A stretch of DNA of 64,000 nucleotides, taken from positions 1 to 64,000 of the forward strand of contig CACZVR010000001.1 of assembly GCA_902784675.1 (NCBI GenBank). Reading direction: 5' to 3'. A model generated the notes under the pieces. The model made no database searches and was not told the DNA's origin. It saw nothing but the letters and a program-made list of their open reading frames with translations. How positions within the stretch are numbered: position 1 is the first letter of the stretch; each line of letters starts with the position of its first letter. A program made the position numbers and the translations under genes. This DNA comes from an uncultured Bacteroidales bacterium (lineage in GTDB: Bacteria > Bacteroidota > Bacteroidia > Bacteroidales > Muribaculaceae). Shown here in pieces: positions 7,934 to 15,994 of the stretch.

Positions 7934-8815
7934 TCAATCGGGATAGATTTCCTTCTTGGCGGCAGCCAGGGTGTTCTTCATCAGCGAGCAGATGGTCATG
8001 GGACCCACGCCACCGGGGACGGGGGTGATGTACTCGCACTTGGGAGCCACCTCGTCAAATTTCACGTCACCGTTCAAGCGATAGCCGTTCTTGGCTGCAG
8101 GGTCGGCAACACGGGTAGTGCCCACGTCAATGACAACGGCACCCTCCTTGACCATGTCGGCAGTGACGAAGTCGGGACGGCCGATGGCGGCGATGATGAT
8201 GTCGGCCTCGCGGCACTCCTCCTTCAAGGTTGCCGAGTGGCTGTGGCACACGGTAACTGTCGAGTCGCCGTGATTCTTCTGGAGCATGAGCTGCGCCATG
8301 GGTTTGCCCACAATGTTGCTGCGGCCCAGTACCACGCACTTTTTGCCTGAGGTGGGGATATTGTAGCGCTGCAGCAGGGTGACGATACCCAGAGGAGTAG
8401 CCGAGATGAAGCTGGGCAGACCCAGCGTCATGCGGCCGGCGTTCATCGGGTGAATGCCGTCAACATCCTTGCGGTAATCGATGGCGTTGATCACCTTCTG
8501 CTCATTGATGTGCTTGGGTAATGGCAGTTGCACGATAAATCCGTCAACGTCGGCATCCTCGTTGAGCTGCTTGATGCAGGCGAGCAGTTCCTCTTCGGTA
8601 GCTTCGGCCTCCATGCGGATGAGTGATGACTTGAAACCGCATTTCTCGCAAGCGATCACTTTGTTCTTCACGTAGGCTTCCGAGCCGCCGTCATGGCCCA
8701 CCAGCACAGCGGCCAAGTGCGGACGCTTCAAGCCCGCAGCTATCATCTGGTCCACCTCTGCCTTGATTTCTTCCTTGATTGCAGCGGCAGTCATTTTTCC
8801 GTCTATCAGTTTCAT
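7934..8815 (-). CDS. folD: Bifunctional methylenetetrahydrofolate dehydrogenase / methenyltetrahydrofolate cyclohydrolase
   Basis: 293 residues, full length. FolD oxidises 5,10-methylene-THF to 5,10-methenyl-THF with NADP and hydrolyses it to 10-formyl-THF. The signature SEAYVKNK holds the catalytic Tyr48 and Lys52, VQLPLPKH and DVDGIHPMN follow near residues 95-125, the Rossmann part has [12 protein letters not shown], and the C-terminal PGGVGPMT signature is intact. It acts downstream of GlyA in one-carbon metabolism, but the two genes are not adjacent. It has its own promoter upstream of the start. Confidence 0.97.
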   Translation of the reverse strand: MKLIDGKMTAAAIKEEIKAEVDQMIAAGLKRPHLAAVLVGHDGGSEAYVKNKVIACEKCGFKSSLIRMEAEATEEELLACIKQLNEDADVDGFIVQLPLPKHINEQKVINAIDYRKDVDGIHPMNAGRMTLGLPSFISATPLGIVTLLQRYNIPTSGKKCVVLGRSNIVGKPMAQLMLQKNHGDSTVTVCHSHSATLKEECREADIIIAAIGRPDFVTADMVKEGAVVIDVGTTRVADPAAKNGYRLNGDVKFDEVAPKCEYITPVPGGVGPMTICSLMKNTLAAAKKEIYPD

Positions 8816-8869
8816 GCTAATCTATATGTCTTTTTTTGATTGTTTTGTTCTTGTTCTCGAAATCGGGCA

Positions 8870-8877
8870 CAAAATTA
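8870..8877 (-). promoter_or_regulatory. Promoter -7 element of folD
   Basis: TAatTTTG on the minus strand, 54 bases before the folD start. A -33 element was not clear. Confidence 0.45.
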
Positions 8878-8963
8878 CTGCAAAAAAATCATATATTGAG
8901 CACATTAAAGAAACTTTTCCATAATGTGGCCTGTTTTTTAGGCGATTATGCCGTTATTCGCAA

Positions 8964-11426
8964 TTACACGGGGTCGACGTCGTAGTAGAGGCGCACTGAC
9001 TTCATGCGGGCGTCGGCGGCAAGCATTCTCTCGTAGAGGTCGCGCAGGATCTTTTTCACCTTGGTCATCGAGGCTGCGGTTTCCATCTTTATGGTGATTT
9101 GACGGATGTAGAGGTTCTGCACCCTGGAGATGATGGGAGCCATCGGCCCCAGCACCCTAGTGCCGAATACCTGTCGCAGCAAGCCACTGTAACGCACGGC
9201 CAGTTCGCCCACAACAGCATCTTCGCGGTGTTTGAGGTAGATGTTGATGACCTTGGTGAACGGCGGATATGCAAACTTTTCACGGTCAGCAAGTTCATGC
9301 TGATAAAATCCCTCGTAGTCGTGTGCTTGGACATACTTGATGACATCGTGCTTGGGGTTGCTGGTCTGGATGATGACCTTGCCCTGCTTGTGTGCACGGC
9401 CCGCACGACCCGACACCTGTTCCAGCATGTCGAAGGCGCGCTCGTGGCTGCGGAAATCGGGGAAATTAATCATCGTGTCGGCATTGAGGATGCCCACAAT
9501 GCTCACGGCGTCAAAATCCAAACCCTTGGTCACCATCTGAGTGCCGACAAGGATGTCGGTGCGATGATTGGAGAACTCGTCGATGATGCGGTCATAACTG
9601 TTCTTGCTGCGAGTGGTGTCCAGGTCCATGCGCGAAATTTTCTTTCCGGGGAACACGGCGTCGATGTCGTCCTCGATGCGCTCGGTGCCATAGCCGATGA
9701 TCTCCAGGCCAGGCAACTGGCATGCGGGGCACAAGTCGGGCAAGGGGATGGTGTATCCGCAATAGTGGCACACCAGGCTGCGGCTGTGCTTGTGAAATGT
9801 CAGCGACACGTCGCAGTTCTCACATTTGGGCACGCTGCCGCATTCCTTGCAGCGCACCATCGGCGAATAGCCGCGGCGGTTCTGGAACAGGATGACCTGC
9901 TCACCGTTATTCAACGCTTCACGGCAGTTGGCGATGAGTTCGTTGCTGAACAAACCTTGCATCTCGCGGCGTTTGCGGGCATCGATGGTGTCGATGATTT
10001 TGACCTCGGGCATTTGGATGTCGCCATAGCGGGTGAGCAGTTTCACCAGGCCATATTTCCCTTCCAGCGCTTTGTGATACACCTCGATGGCGGGCGTTGC
10101 CGACCCTAACACAGTCTTGGCTCCGTGCATCTGTGCCAGCACCAGGGCTGCGTTGCGGCCGTTGTAGCGAGGAGCGGGGTCTTGCTGTTTGTAGCTGCTG
10201 TCGTGCTCCTCGTCCACGATGACCAGCCCCAGGTTAGAGTAGGGGAGGAAGACCGATGAACGTACACCGATGACCACACAAGGCTCTTTGCTGCCAAGCA
10301 GGCGCTTCCAGATGTCAACACGCTCATTGTCACTGTATTTAGAGTGGTAGATGAGCAGTTTGTCGCCGAAAACACGTCTGAGTCGGCGCGTCAACTGGGT
10401 GGTGAGTGCAATCTCGGGTACGAGATACAGCACTTGTTTGCCCAGTTTCATGGCATCAGCGATGAGGTGCATATACACCGAGGTCTTGCCGCTGCTGGTC
10501 ACACCGTGCAGCAGGGTGATGGCATGCTGGCGCATGGACTGATGAATCTCTTTATAAGCTCGCTGTTGCTCGTCACTCAGGGTGGGTGGCTCTTCAAGTA
10601 CACTGCCCAAATCGGCAAAGCGGTTGATTGCCTTTTTGTAAATCTCGAAAACGCCACGTTTTACTGCCTCGCTGAGGACAGCGCCACTCACTTGAGAGCG
10701 TTTAAGCAGATTGTCCTTGCTCACCTCGGTGATCTTGCCGCCCTGTAGCCAATGTGACATGTCCAGGTAGGCGAGCAATAGTGATTCTTGCTTTGGCGCA
10801 CGTTTGAGCTGATCAAAGAATTGATGCAGTGCCTGTTCGTTGTCTCGTGTGATTGTCAGTCGCACGCAGGTTTCGGTTTTGGGTCTGTAATTGTCAACCA
10901 CACGTTCACTCACATGCAGCGCGTCGATGTCTATCAAGTGGCTGACATTTCGTTCTACGGTCTTGAATCCAGTTGCCTTGGCTAATTCTGCAATCTGAAC
11001 GCGTCCACGTTGGGCCGTAAAGTCCAAAATTACCCGTTCACGGTCGGTCAACTGCCTTGGCTCATTTTCCTCAAAGTCAGGATTAACACTGATAGTTGTC
11101 TCGCTTTCGACCTTCAGGCCTGAAGGGACAGCTGCCTTATAAACTTCACCCACCGAACACAAGTAATAGTCGGCGATCCATTGCCAGAAATCTAACTGAG
11201 GGTGACACAAAATGGGCGCATTGTCAAGTGTGGTCAGAATCTCTTTCACCTCATAGCCTTTGGGTTCCCTGTCATGAAGCATCGTCACGATGGCTGTGAA
11301 GATTTTTTTTCGGCCAAAGGGTACCAGCACGCGCATACCAATCGAGAGATTCATGCCCTCGGGTATGCGGTAGGTGTAAGTGCCGGGAATGGCCAGCGGT
11401 AACAGGGTTTCGGCAAATTTTGGCAT
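8964..11426 (-). CDS. priA: Primosomal protein N' (replication restart helicase PriA)
   Basis: 820 residues. PriA recognises abandoned replication forks, unwinds the lagging arm and loads the replisome. The N-terminal DNA-binding domain has IPEGMNLSIGMRVLVPFGRK. The helicase core has Walker A GVTSSGKT at about 308-315, DEEH at 405-408 and the late QVSGRAGRA motif. The zinc-binding insertion is intact with its CxxC pairs (CKECG, CENC, CHYCG, CPAC) between about residues 525 and 575. The length is normal for Bacteroidetes PriA. It is a single gene; the 164 bases between it and the upstream GT4 gene are AT-rich with no recognised promoter. Confidence 0.97.
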   Translation of the reverse strand: MPKFAETLLPLAIPGTYTYRIPEGMNLSIGMRVLVPFGRKKIFTAIVTMLHDREPKGYEVKEILTTLDNAPILCHPQLDFWQWIADYYLCSVGEVYKAAVPSGLKVESETTISVNPDFEENEPRQLTDRERVILDFTAQRGRVQIAELAKATGFKTVERNVSHLIDIDALHVSERVVDNYRPKTETCVRLTITRDNEQALHQFFDQLKRAPKQESLLLAYLDMSHWLQGGKITEVSKDNLLKRSQVSGAVLSEAVKRGVFEIYKKAINRFADLGSVLEEPPTLSDEQQRAYKEIHQSMRQHAITLLHGVTSSGKTSVYMHLIADAMKLGKQVLYLVPEIALTTQLTRRLRRVFGDKLLIYHSKYSDNERVDIWKRLLGSKEPCVVIGVRSSVFLPYSNLGLVIVDEEHDSSYKQQDPAPRYNGRNAALVLAQMHGAKTVLGSATPAIEVYHKALEGKYGLVKLLTRYGDIQMPEVKIIDTIDARKRREMQGLFSNELIANCREALNNGEQVILFQNRRGYSPMVRCKECGSVPKCENCDVSLTFHKHSRSLVCHYCGYTIPLPDLCPACQLPGLEIIGYGTERIEDDIDAVFPGKKISRMDLDTTRSKNSYDRIIDEFSNHRTDILVGTQMVTKGLDFDAVSIVGILNADTMINFPDFRSHERAFDMLEQVSGRAGRAHKQGKVIIQTSNPKHDVIKYVQAHDYEGFYQHELADREKFAYPPFTKVINIYLKHREDAVVGELAVRYSGLLRQVFGTRVLGPMAPIISRVQNLYIRQITIKMETAASMTKVKKILRDLYERMLAADARMKSVRLYYDVDPV

Positions 11427-11590
11427 TGGTTTTATGTTAAATAATCACTTGAGATAATGAGTTGTTCTTCGCTGAAATTCAATTGACTATAAATATAATT
11501 ACTGAATTGATGATTTAATGTGATACTTTAAGTTGGTTATATTTGAGTAGTCTTTGGTGAGAAAATCTTAAAGAATCACTATAAATATTA

Positions 11591-12763
11591 TTAGATATAT
11601 TTGTGATATATAGCATTTTCTTTAATAGACGTTTCGGTCCAACTTACCTCTTTGGGTAATTTCTGGTCGATTCCTCCTTGCAGCAGTTTGACGGCGCGAT
11701 CGGTGAAACGGTCCACAAAGTTATCGCCCAGGTCAATAGCGTTTTCCCGGCCCACGGCCTCGGCTGTGCCGATGACGTTGGTGGCCACGACGTGAGCACC
11801 ACAGGACAGTGCCTCGATGACTACTAGCGGCAGTCCTTCAAGGCTGCTTGGCAGCACCAGCAAATCGACGCAATTGAGCATGTCGGGAATCTCCTCGGGA
11901 GGCACTTTGCCGGTGAAACGGCAATTCACACCCTTGGATTTCATGAGTTGGCGCGTCTCGTCAAGTTGCACACCGTCGCCGATAGCCCAAAACTCCAGGT
12001 TTTCGCCGGATTTTCGCTCAATTTCCTTGTAGATTTCGGGCAAAAGCGTCACGTTTTTCACAGGCTCGAAGCGTCCCACAAAGGCGACAACCTGCTTGCC
12101 GGGCTCAATGCCGTAGTGGCGGCGCAGTTCGTCGCGTCGTTCGTCGCTGTAGCGGTTGAACTGCTCGCTGGCACCGTTGAGAAGCACGTCGGCGGGGAAA
12201 CCGTCGGTAAGCTCGGCGTGAGCCTTATCCAACAAGCCCTGACTAACGAAGAAATTGCAGGTTGCCTCGTGCAATAGCTTGATGGTCATTTCTTTAATCA
12301 TCGGGTCGCGGGGTGGGTCGGTATAGATGCTCGCACCATGCCAGGTAATGAAACAAGGGATGTGGAGCTGTTTGCCTGCAAACACGGCGGCATGACCCAC
12401 GATGCGGTCATGGGCGCTGACCAGATCGTGGCCTCGCATCTCCCAACCCAGGCGGTGCAGGCGGTGCAGAAGCGCGCGAGGCGGCTTGCCGAACAAGCGG
12501 TGCATGATGGCGTCGCTCCAGCGGCGTCGAAACCAGGTGATGTGGACCCTCACGCCGTCGGCGGTGATCTCGTCGGGGCGAGAGTCGACCTTCTGGGTGT
12601 GGCGCACACGGCGCATCAGCCAACCGTCGTACACTTGAAACATGTGCACATCAATCTTGTAATCAGCCACTTGCTGCAAGTGTTTCACGCGGTTGATGAC
12701 TGCGTTGAATACGCCCAGTCGACGGTTGATGTCGCCCTCGAAAAGTACTGCAATCTGTTTCAT
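11591..12763 (-). CDS. Glycosyltransferase family 4
   Basis: 390 residues with the GT-B fold. The C-terminal nucleotide-sugar domain starts at VAFVGRFEPVKN near residue 232, and the retaining GT4 motif E-x7-E is seen in SSLEGLPLVVIEAL near residue 315. The N-terminal domain has the HDLVSAHDRIVGHAA segment and an acceptor loop WHGASIYTD. No membrane segment or signal peptide is present. It probably adds a sugar in cell-envelope glycan synthesis. It stands alone between priA and the tRNA gene with its own promoter, not inside a polysaccharide locus, so the acceptor is unknown. Confidence 0.88.
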   Translation of the reverse strand: MKQIAVLFEGDINRRLGVFNAVINRVKHLQQVADYKIDVHMFQVYDGWLMRRVRHTQKVDSRPDEITADGVRVHITWFRRRWSDAIMHRLFGKPPRALLHRLHRLGWEMRGHDLVSAHDRIVGHAAVFAGKQLHIPCFITWHGASIYTDPPRDPMIKEMTIKLLHEATCNFFVSQGLLDKAHAELTDGFPADVLLNGASEQFNRYSDERRDELRRHYGIEPGKQVVAFVGRFEPVKNVTLLPEIYKEIERKSGENLEFWAIGDGVQLDETRQLMKSKGVNCRFTGKVPPEEIPDMLNCVDLLVLPSSLEGLPLVVIEALSCGAHVVATNVIGTAEAVGRENAIDLGDNFVDRFTDRAVKLLQGGIDQKLPKEVSWTETSIKENAIYHKYI

Positions 12764-12789
12764 AGTCGGATGCTTGCTTTTTAGTCAAG

Positions 12790-12820
12790 CAAATATACAT
12801 CACTTTTGACAACTGTGCAA
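12790..12820 (-). promoter_or_regulatory. Promoter of the GT4 glycosyltransferase
   Basis: Minus-strand TAtaTTTG at 12790-12797 with TTG at 12818-12820, 20 bases apart. The -7 ends 26 bases before the start. Confidence 0.55.
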
Positions 12821-12891
12821 GTGGCCGCCCCGTTTTCCAGGCAAAAACGCACAAAAAAGAGGCCAAACATTGCTGCTTGACCTCTCGGTAG

Positions 12892-12963
12892 TAGCGGGAG
12901 CCAGACTCGAACTGACGACCTTTGGGTTATGAGCCCAACGAGCTGCCACTGCTCCATCCCGCA
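12892..12963 (-). tRNA. Initiator tRNA-fMet (anticodon CAT)
   Basis: The minus strand folds into a full cloverleaf of 72 bases without encoded CCA. The D stem GAGC/GCTC, anticodon stem TTGGG/CCCAA with loop CTCATAA, and T stem GTCAG/CTGGC are perfect apart from one G-T pair. Two initiator marks are present: three consecutive G-C pairs next to the anticodon loop and an unpaired first position (T1 opposite T72). The body matches E. coli tRNA-fMet closely. The D loop is short (7 bases). Confidence 0.95.
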
Positions 12964-12974
12964 ATTTGCGAGTG

Positions 12975-13004
12975 CAAAAGTAATGCTTTTTTGGGACGTA
13001 GCAA
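12975..13004 (-). promoter_or_regulatory. Promoter of tRNA-fMet
   Basis: Minus-strand TActTTTG at 12975-12982 and TTG at 13002-13004, 19 bases apart, 12 bases before the mature 5' end. Confidence 0.6.
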
Positions 13005-13077
13005 GCAAAATTCAGTAAAAAATGTGCTTTTTAACATATTTTTACCGAAAATAGTAGGTTTTGACCTCAAAAAAACT

Positions 13078-13116
13078 CCGTTGCGAGTTCCATTTGTCAT
13101 GGGAAACCCGCAACGG
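13078..13116 (-). terminator. Terminator of the fumarase gene
   Basis: CCGTTGCG at 13078-13085 pairs with CGCAACGG at 13109-13116. On the minus strand the stem is followed at once by a run of T (complement of the A-run at 13069-13075). Confidence 0.8.
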
Positions 13117-13147
13117 ATGAGGTCGGTCTATTGCTTTTCAACGGGGC

Positions 13148-14773
13148 TTATAAACCGATTTTCTTGAAGAAATCGTTGCCCTTGTTGTCCACGAGGATGA
13201 AAGCGGGGAAGTCCACGACGCGGATTTTCCACACGGCTTCCATGCCCAACTCGGGGTATTCGACACACTCGATGCTCTTGATGCTCTCCTGTGACAGGAT
13301 GGCAGCGGGACCGCCAATGCTACCCAGGTAGAAACCGCCGTGTTTCTTGCAGGCGTCGGTCACCTCCTGGCTGCGGTTGCCCTTGGCAATCATCACCATG
13401 CTGCCGCCCAAGCTTTGGAACAGATCCACATAGGGGTCCATACGGTTGGCGGTCGTCGGGCCCATCGAGCCGCACGGCATGCCTTGCGGGGTCTTGGCGG
13501 GACCAGCATACAGCACGGGGTGATCCTTGATGTACTGGGGAATACCTTCACCACGATCGAAGCGCTCTTTCCACTTGGCATGGGCAATGTCGCGGCCCAC
13601 GATGATGGTTCCGGTCAGGGAGACGCGAGTCGATACTGGATATTTGTCAAGGATGGCGAGTGTCTCGCTCATGGGACGGTCCAGGTCAATCTTGATGCCG
13701 TCGCCCTCGCCAGCCTGGCGTAACTCTTCGGGAATCAACTCGGTGGGCTTGTCGTCGAGTTTCTCAATCCATACGCCGTCCTTGTTGATTTTGGCCTTGA
13801 TGTTGCGGTCGGCACTGCAGCTAACGCCCAAGCCGATGGGGCACGAAGCGCCATGGCGGGGCAGGCGCACGATGCGCACGTCATGAGCCATGTACTTGCC
13901 GCCGAACTGGGCGCCCAAGCCGATTTTGTAAGCCTCCTCGAGCACCTGTTTCTCGAGTTCCACGTCGCGGAAGGCACGACCTGTCTCATCGCCCGTGGTG
14001 GGCAAGTTGTCGTAGTAGTGAGTGGATGCCAATTTCACGGTCAGCAGGTTCTTCTCGGCGCTGGTGCCGCCAATGACGAACGCGATGTGATAGGGCGGGC
14101 AGGCTGCAGTGCCCAGGGTGCGCATCTTGTCAACCAAGAAAGGAACCAGTGTGCCCGGGTTGAGCACGGCCTTGGTCATCTGGTACAGGTAGGTCTTGTT
14201 GGCGCTGCCGCCGCCCTTGGTGACGCACAGGAAGTGGTACTCCATGCCCTCGGCGCACTCCAGGTCGATCTGTGCGGGCAGGTTGCAGCGGGTGTTCACC
14301 TCCTCATACATGCTCAGCGGAGCGTTCTGCGAGTAGCGCAGGTTCTCCTGGGTGTAGGTGTTGTAAACGCCGCGGGCAAGGGCTTCCTCGTCACAGAATC
14401 CGGTCCACACCTGCTGACCTTTCTCGCCATGGATGATGGCGGTGCCGGTGTCCTGGCACAGGGGCAGCTGGCCCTTGGCGGCGACCTCGGCATTGCGCAA
14501 GAAGGTCAGCGCCACATACTTGTCGTTGTCGCTGGCTTCGGGGTCGCGCAAGATCTTGGCGACCTGCTCGTTGTGCGAGCGGCGCAGCAGGAAATTCACG
14601 TCGCGAAAGGCGTGCTGGGCCAGCAGCGTCAATGCCTCGGGCTCGATCTTGAGGATGGGTTTGCCCTCAAACTCGCCCACCGACACATAGTCGCTGGTGA
14701 GCTTGTAATATTCGGTGTTGTCTTCACCCAACTGGAACATGGGTGCATAGCGGAATTCGGGATTGTTTGCCAT
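13148..14773 (-). CDS. Class I fumarate hydratase ([4Fe-4S])
   Basis: 541 residues, the length of E. coli FumA/FumB. It interconverts fumarate and malate using an oxygen-sensitive [4Fe-4S] cluster. The alpha domain has [10 protein letters not shown] (first cluster Cys, near residue 105) and KGGGSANKT, the other two cluster cysteines are in TAACPP and CPIGLGVSC, and the C-terminal beta domain has [24 protein letters not shown]. In gut Bacteroidales it feeds the reductive branch from oxaloacetate to succinate. It is monocistronic between a promoter and a hairpin terminator. FumA and FumB cannot be told apart, so no symbol is given. Confidence 0.97.
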   Translation of the reverse strand: MANNPEFRYAPMFQLGEDNTEYYKLTSDYVSVGEFEGKPILKIEPEALTLLAQHAFRDVNFLLRRSHNEQVAKILRDPEASDNDKYVALTFLRNAEVAAKGQLPLCQDTGTAIIHGEKGQQVWTGFCDEEALARGVYNTYTQENLRYSQNAPLSMYEEVNTRCNLPAQIDLECAEGMEYHFLCVTKGGGSANKTYLYQMTKAVLNPGTLVPFLVDKMRTLGTAACPPYHIAFVIGGTSAEKNLLTVKLASTHYYDNLPTTGDETGRAFRDVELEKQVLEEAYKIGLGAQFGGKYMAHDVRIVRLPRHGASCPIGLGVSCSADRNIKAKINKDGVWIEKLDDKPTELIPEELRQAGEGDGIKIDLDRPMSETLAILDKYPVSTRVSLTGTIIVGRDIAHAKWKERFDRGEGIPQYIKDHPVLYAGPAKTPQGMPCGSMGPTTANRMDPYVDLFQSLGGSMVMIAKGNRSQEVTDACKKHGGFYLGSIGGPAAILSQESIKSIECVEYPELGMEAVWKIRVVDFPAFILVDNKGNDFFKKIGL

Positions 14774-14827
14774 AATTTCGTTTTAAGTTGTTATGTGTTA
14801 ATAGTTGATTTCAACGGTTCAAAGCGA

Positions 14828-14858
14828 CAAAGATAGTCAAAAAAACTCACATGTCAAA
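14828..14858 (-). promoter_or_regulatory. Promoter of the fumarase gene
   Basis: Minus-strand TAtcTTTG at 14828-14835 and TTTG at 14855-14858, 19 bases apart. The -33 box lies inside the last codons of the upstream pseudouridine synthase. Confidence 0.65.
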
Positions 14859-15515
14859 GCCCAGGCGCCTAAAGTCGTCGGGCAGGGGAGCGGTGACGTC
14901 GATTTCCTTGCCGCTCACGGGATGTGTGAAACGGATGCGGTGGGCCTGCAGCGAGATGCCGCCGTCGGGGTTGCTGCGCGGGGCACCATACTTCAAGTCC
15001 CCCTTGATGGGGCAGCCGATGGCCGACAGTTGCGCCCTGATCTGGTGCTTGCGTCCTGTGATCAGGTCTACCTCGAGCATCCAGTAGCGTTGGCTTGCGG
15101 CGATGATGCGGTATTTCAACACGGCCTTCTGGTGGCCCTCGCGCGGCACGCTGCTCACGTGGGTTTTGTTGCCCTGCTCCACGCTCTTGAGGTAGTGGGT
15201 GAGCGTGCCTTCCTGCTCGGGCGGTTGTTTGCCCACCACAGCCCAGTAGGTCTTGTGGACCTCGCCCTTGCGGAACAGTTCATTCATGCGCGACAACCCT
15301 TTGCTGGTGCGTGCCATTACCACAAGGCCGCAGGTGGGGCGGTCGATGCGGTGTGTCACCCCCAGGAACACGTTGCCGGGTTTGTCATATTTTTCTTTAA
15401 TCCACGCTTTCACCGAGTCGATGAGCGTGGGGTCACCGGTACGGTCGCCCTGCACCAGTTCGCCAGCGCTCTTGTTGACGATGACGATGTGGTTGTCTTC
15501 ATAAACTACTTCCAT
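14847..15515 (-). CDS. RluA-family pseudouridine synthase
   Basis: 222 residues, the catalytic domain only; the N-terminal S4 domain of RluC/RluD is absent. These enzymes turn specific uridines of rRNA or tRNA into pseudouridine. The catalytic aspartate lies in THRIDRPTCGLVV (near residue 58), where the usual motif is H-R-L-D-x-x-T-S-G, so the serine is a cysteine here. The RNA-binding segment ITGRKHQIRAQL and the closing GDLKYGAP are normal. Which uridine it modifies cannot be told. It is followed by the fumarase gene but the latter has its own promoter. Confidence 0.93.
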   Translation of the reverse strand: MEVVYEDNHIVIVNKSAGELVQGDRTGDPTLIDSVKAWIKEKYDKPGNVFLGVTHRIDRPTCGLVVMARTSKGLSRMNELFRKGEVHKTYWAVVGKQPPEQEGTLTHYLKSVEQGNKTHVSSVPREGHQKAVLKYRIIAASQRYWMLEVDLITGRKHQIRAQLSAIGCPIKGDLKYGAPRSNPDGGISLQAHRIRFTHPVSGKEIDVTAPLPDDFRRLGFDM

Positions 15516-15561
15516 ATTTGCTCCAAATCGGTCATTGGCACGCCCAACGATGGCGGCTGTG

Positions 15562-15569
15562 CAAAGTTA
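15562..15569 (-). promoter_or_regulatory. Promoter -7 element of the pseudouridine synthase gene
   Basis: TAacTTTG on the minus strand, 46 bases before the start at 15515. No convincing -33. Confidence 0.45.
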
Positions 15570-15762
15570 CGGATTTTTCCCCAATAATCGGATTGTTTTT
15601 CGAAGTGTTTTATAAAGTGCTGAAAATCAATAGTTTGTCATATTTCTTGCAAAATGGTTTGCAAACGCTTGAAAATTAGTGTTTTATGCTGAAATGAATA
15701 GCTTTTTGATAAAAAAACGAAAAAAAGATGTTCACTTTAACATTATATTAAAAAATTTACAT

Positions 15763-15770
15763 TATCTTTG
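15763..15770 (+). promoter_or_regulatory. Promoter -7 element of the SusCD operon, with a long leader
   Basis: TAtcTTTG in a very AT-rich stretch; only a weak TTTA is found upstream as -33. Transcription from here would give a leader of about 215-220 bases before susC. The 479 bases between 15516 and 15994 hold the upstream gene's promoter, this element and the leader, and no gene of normal size. No adjacent regulator (ECF sigma/anti-sigma, hybrid two-component system or SusR) is present. Confidence 0.55.
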
Positions 15771-15830
15771 CATGCCTATCTATTTTGATGTGGTGTTAAG
15801 AAGCTAAAAATCTTTACAAAGGCTAAAGGA

Positions 15831-15896
15831 ATGATATGGCATTTCACAGTTACTGAAGGATGGCGTATTGTGAAGGCATCATTTCTTGTGCCGTGA
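15831..15896 (+). other. Mini-ORF in the SusC leader
   Basis: A 21-codon frame (start ATG at 15831, stop TGA at 15894) lies in the middle of the leader and is preceded by a purine-rich AAAGGA. It could be a leader peptide or chance. No attenuator hairpin was recognised around it. Confidence 0.25.
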
Positions 15897-15994
15897 ATGT
15901 TTTGAAGTTTTGAGACTATTGCATGAAAAGAGGTAGACAAACCACCATAGTAAACTTTTAAAACATTAATAATTAATCTATTAAATTAAAATTT

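Noticed and set aside
9099..10109. 336-codon plus-strand frame inside priA
   Set aside because: It is fully antisense to the conserved helicase core of priA and has no promoter or recognisable domain; it follows from codon use in a GC-richer gene.
13853..14836. 327-codon plus-strand frame across the fumarase gene
   Set aside because: Antisense to an intact, conserved fumarase; composition (Val, Gly, Ala, His rich) is typical of a shadow frame.
14805..15587. 260-codon plus-strand frame opposite the pseudouridine synthase
   Set aside because: Shadow of a conserved gene; no family features.
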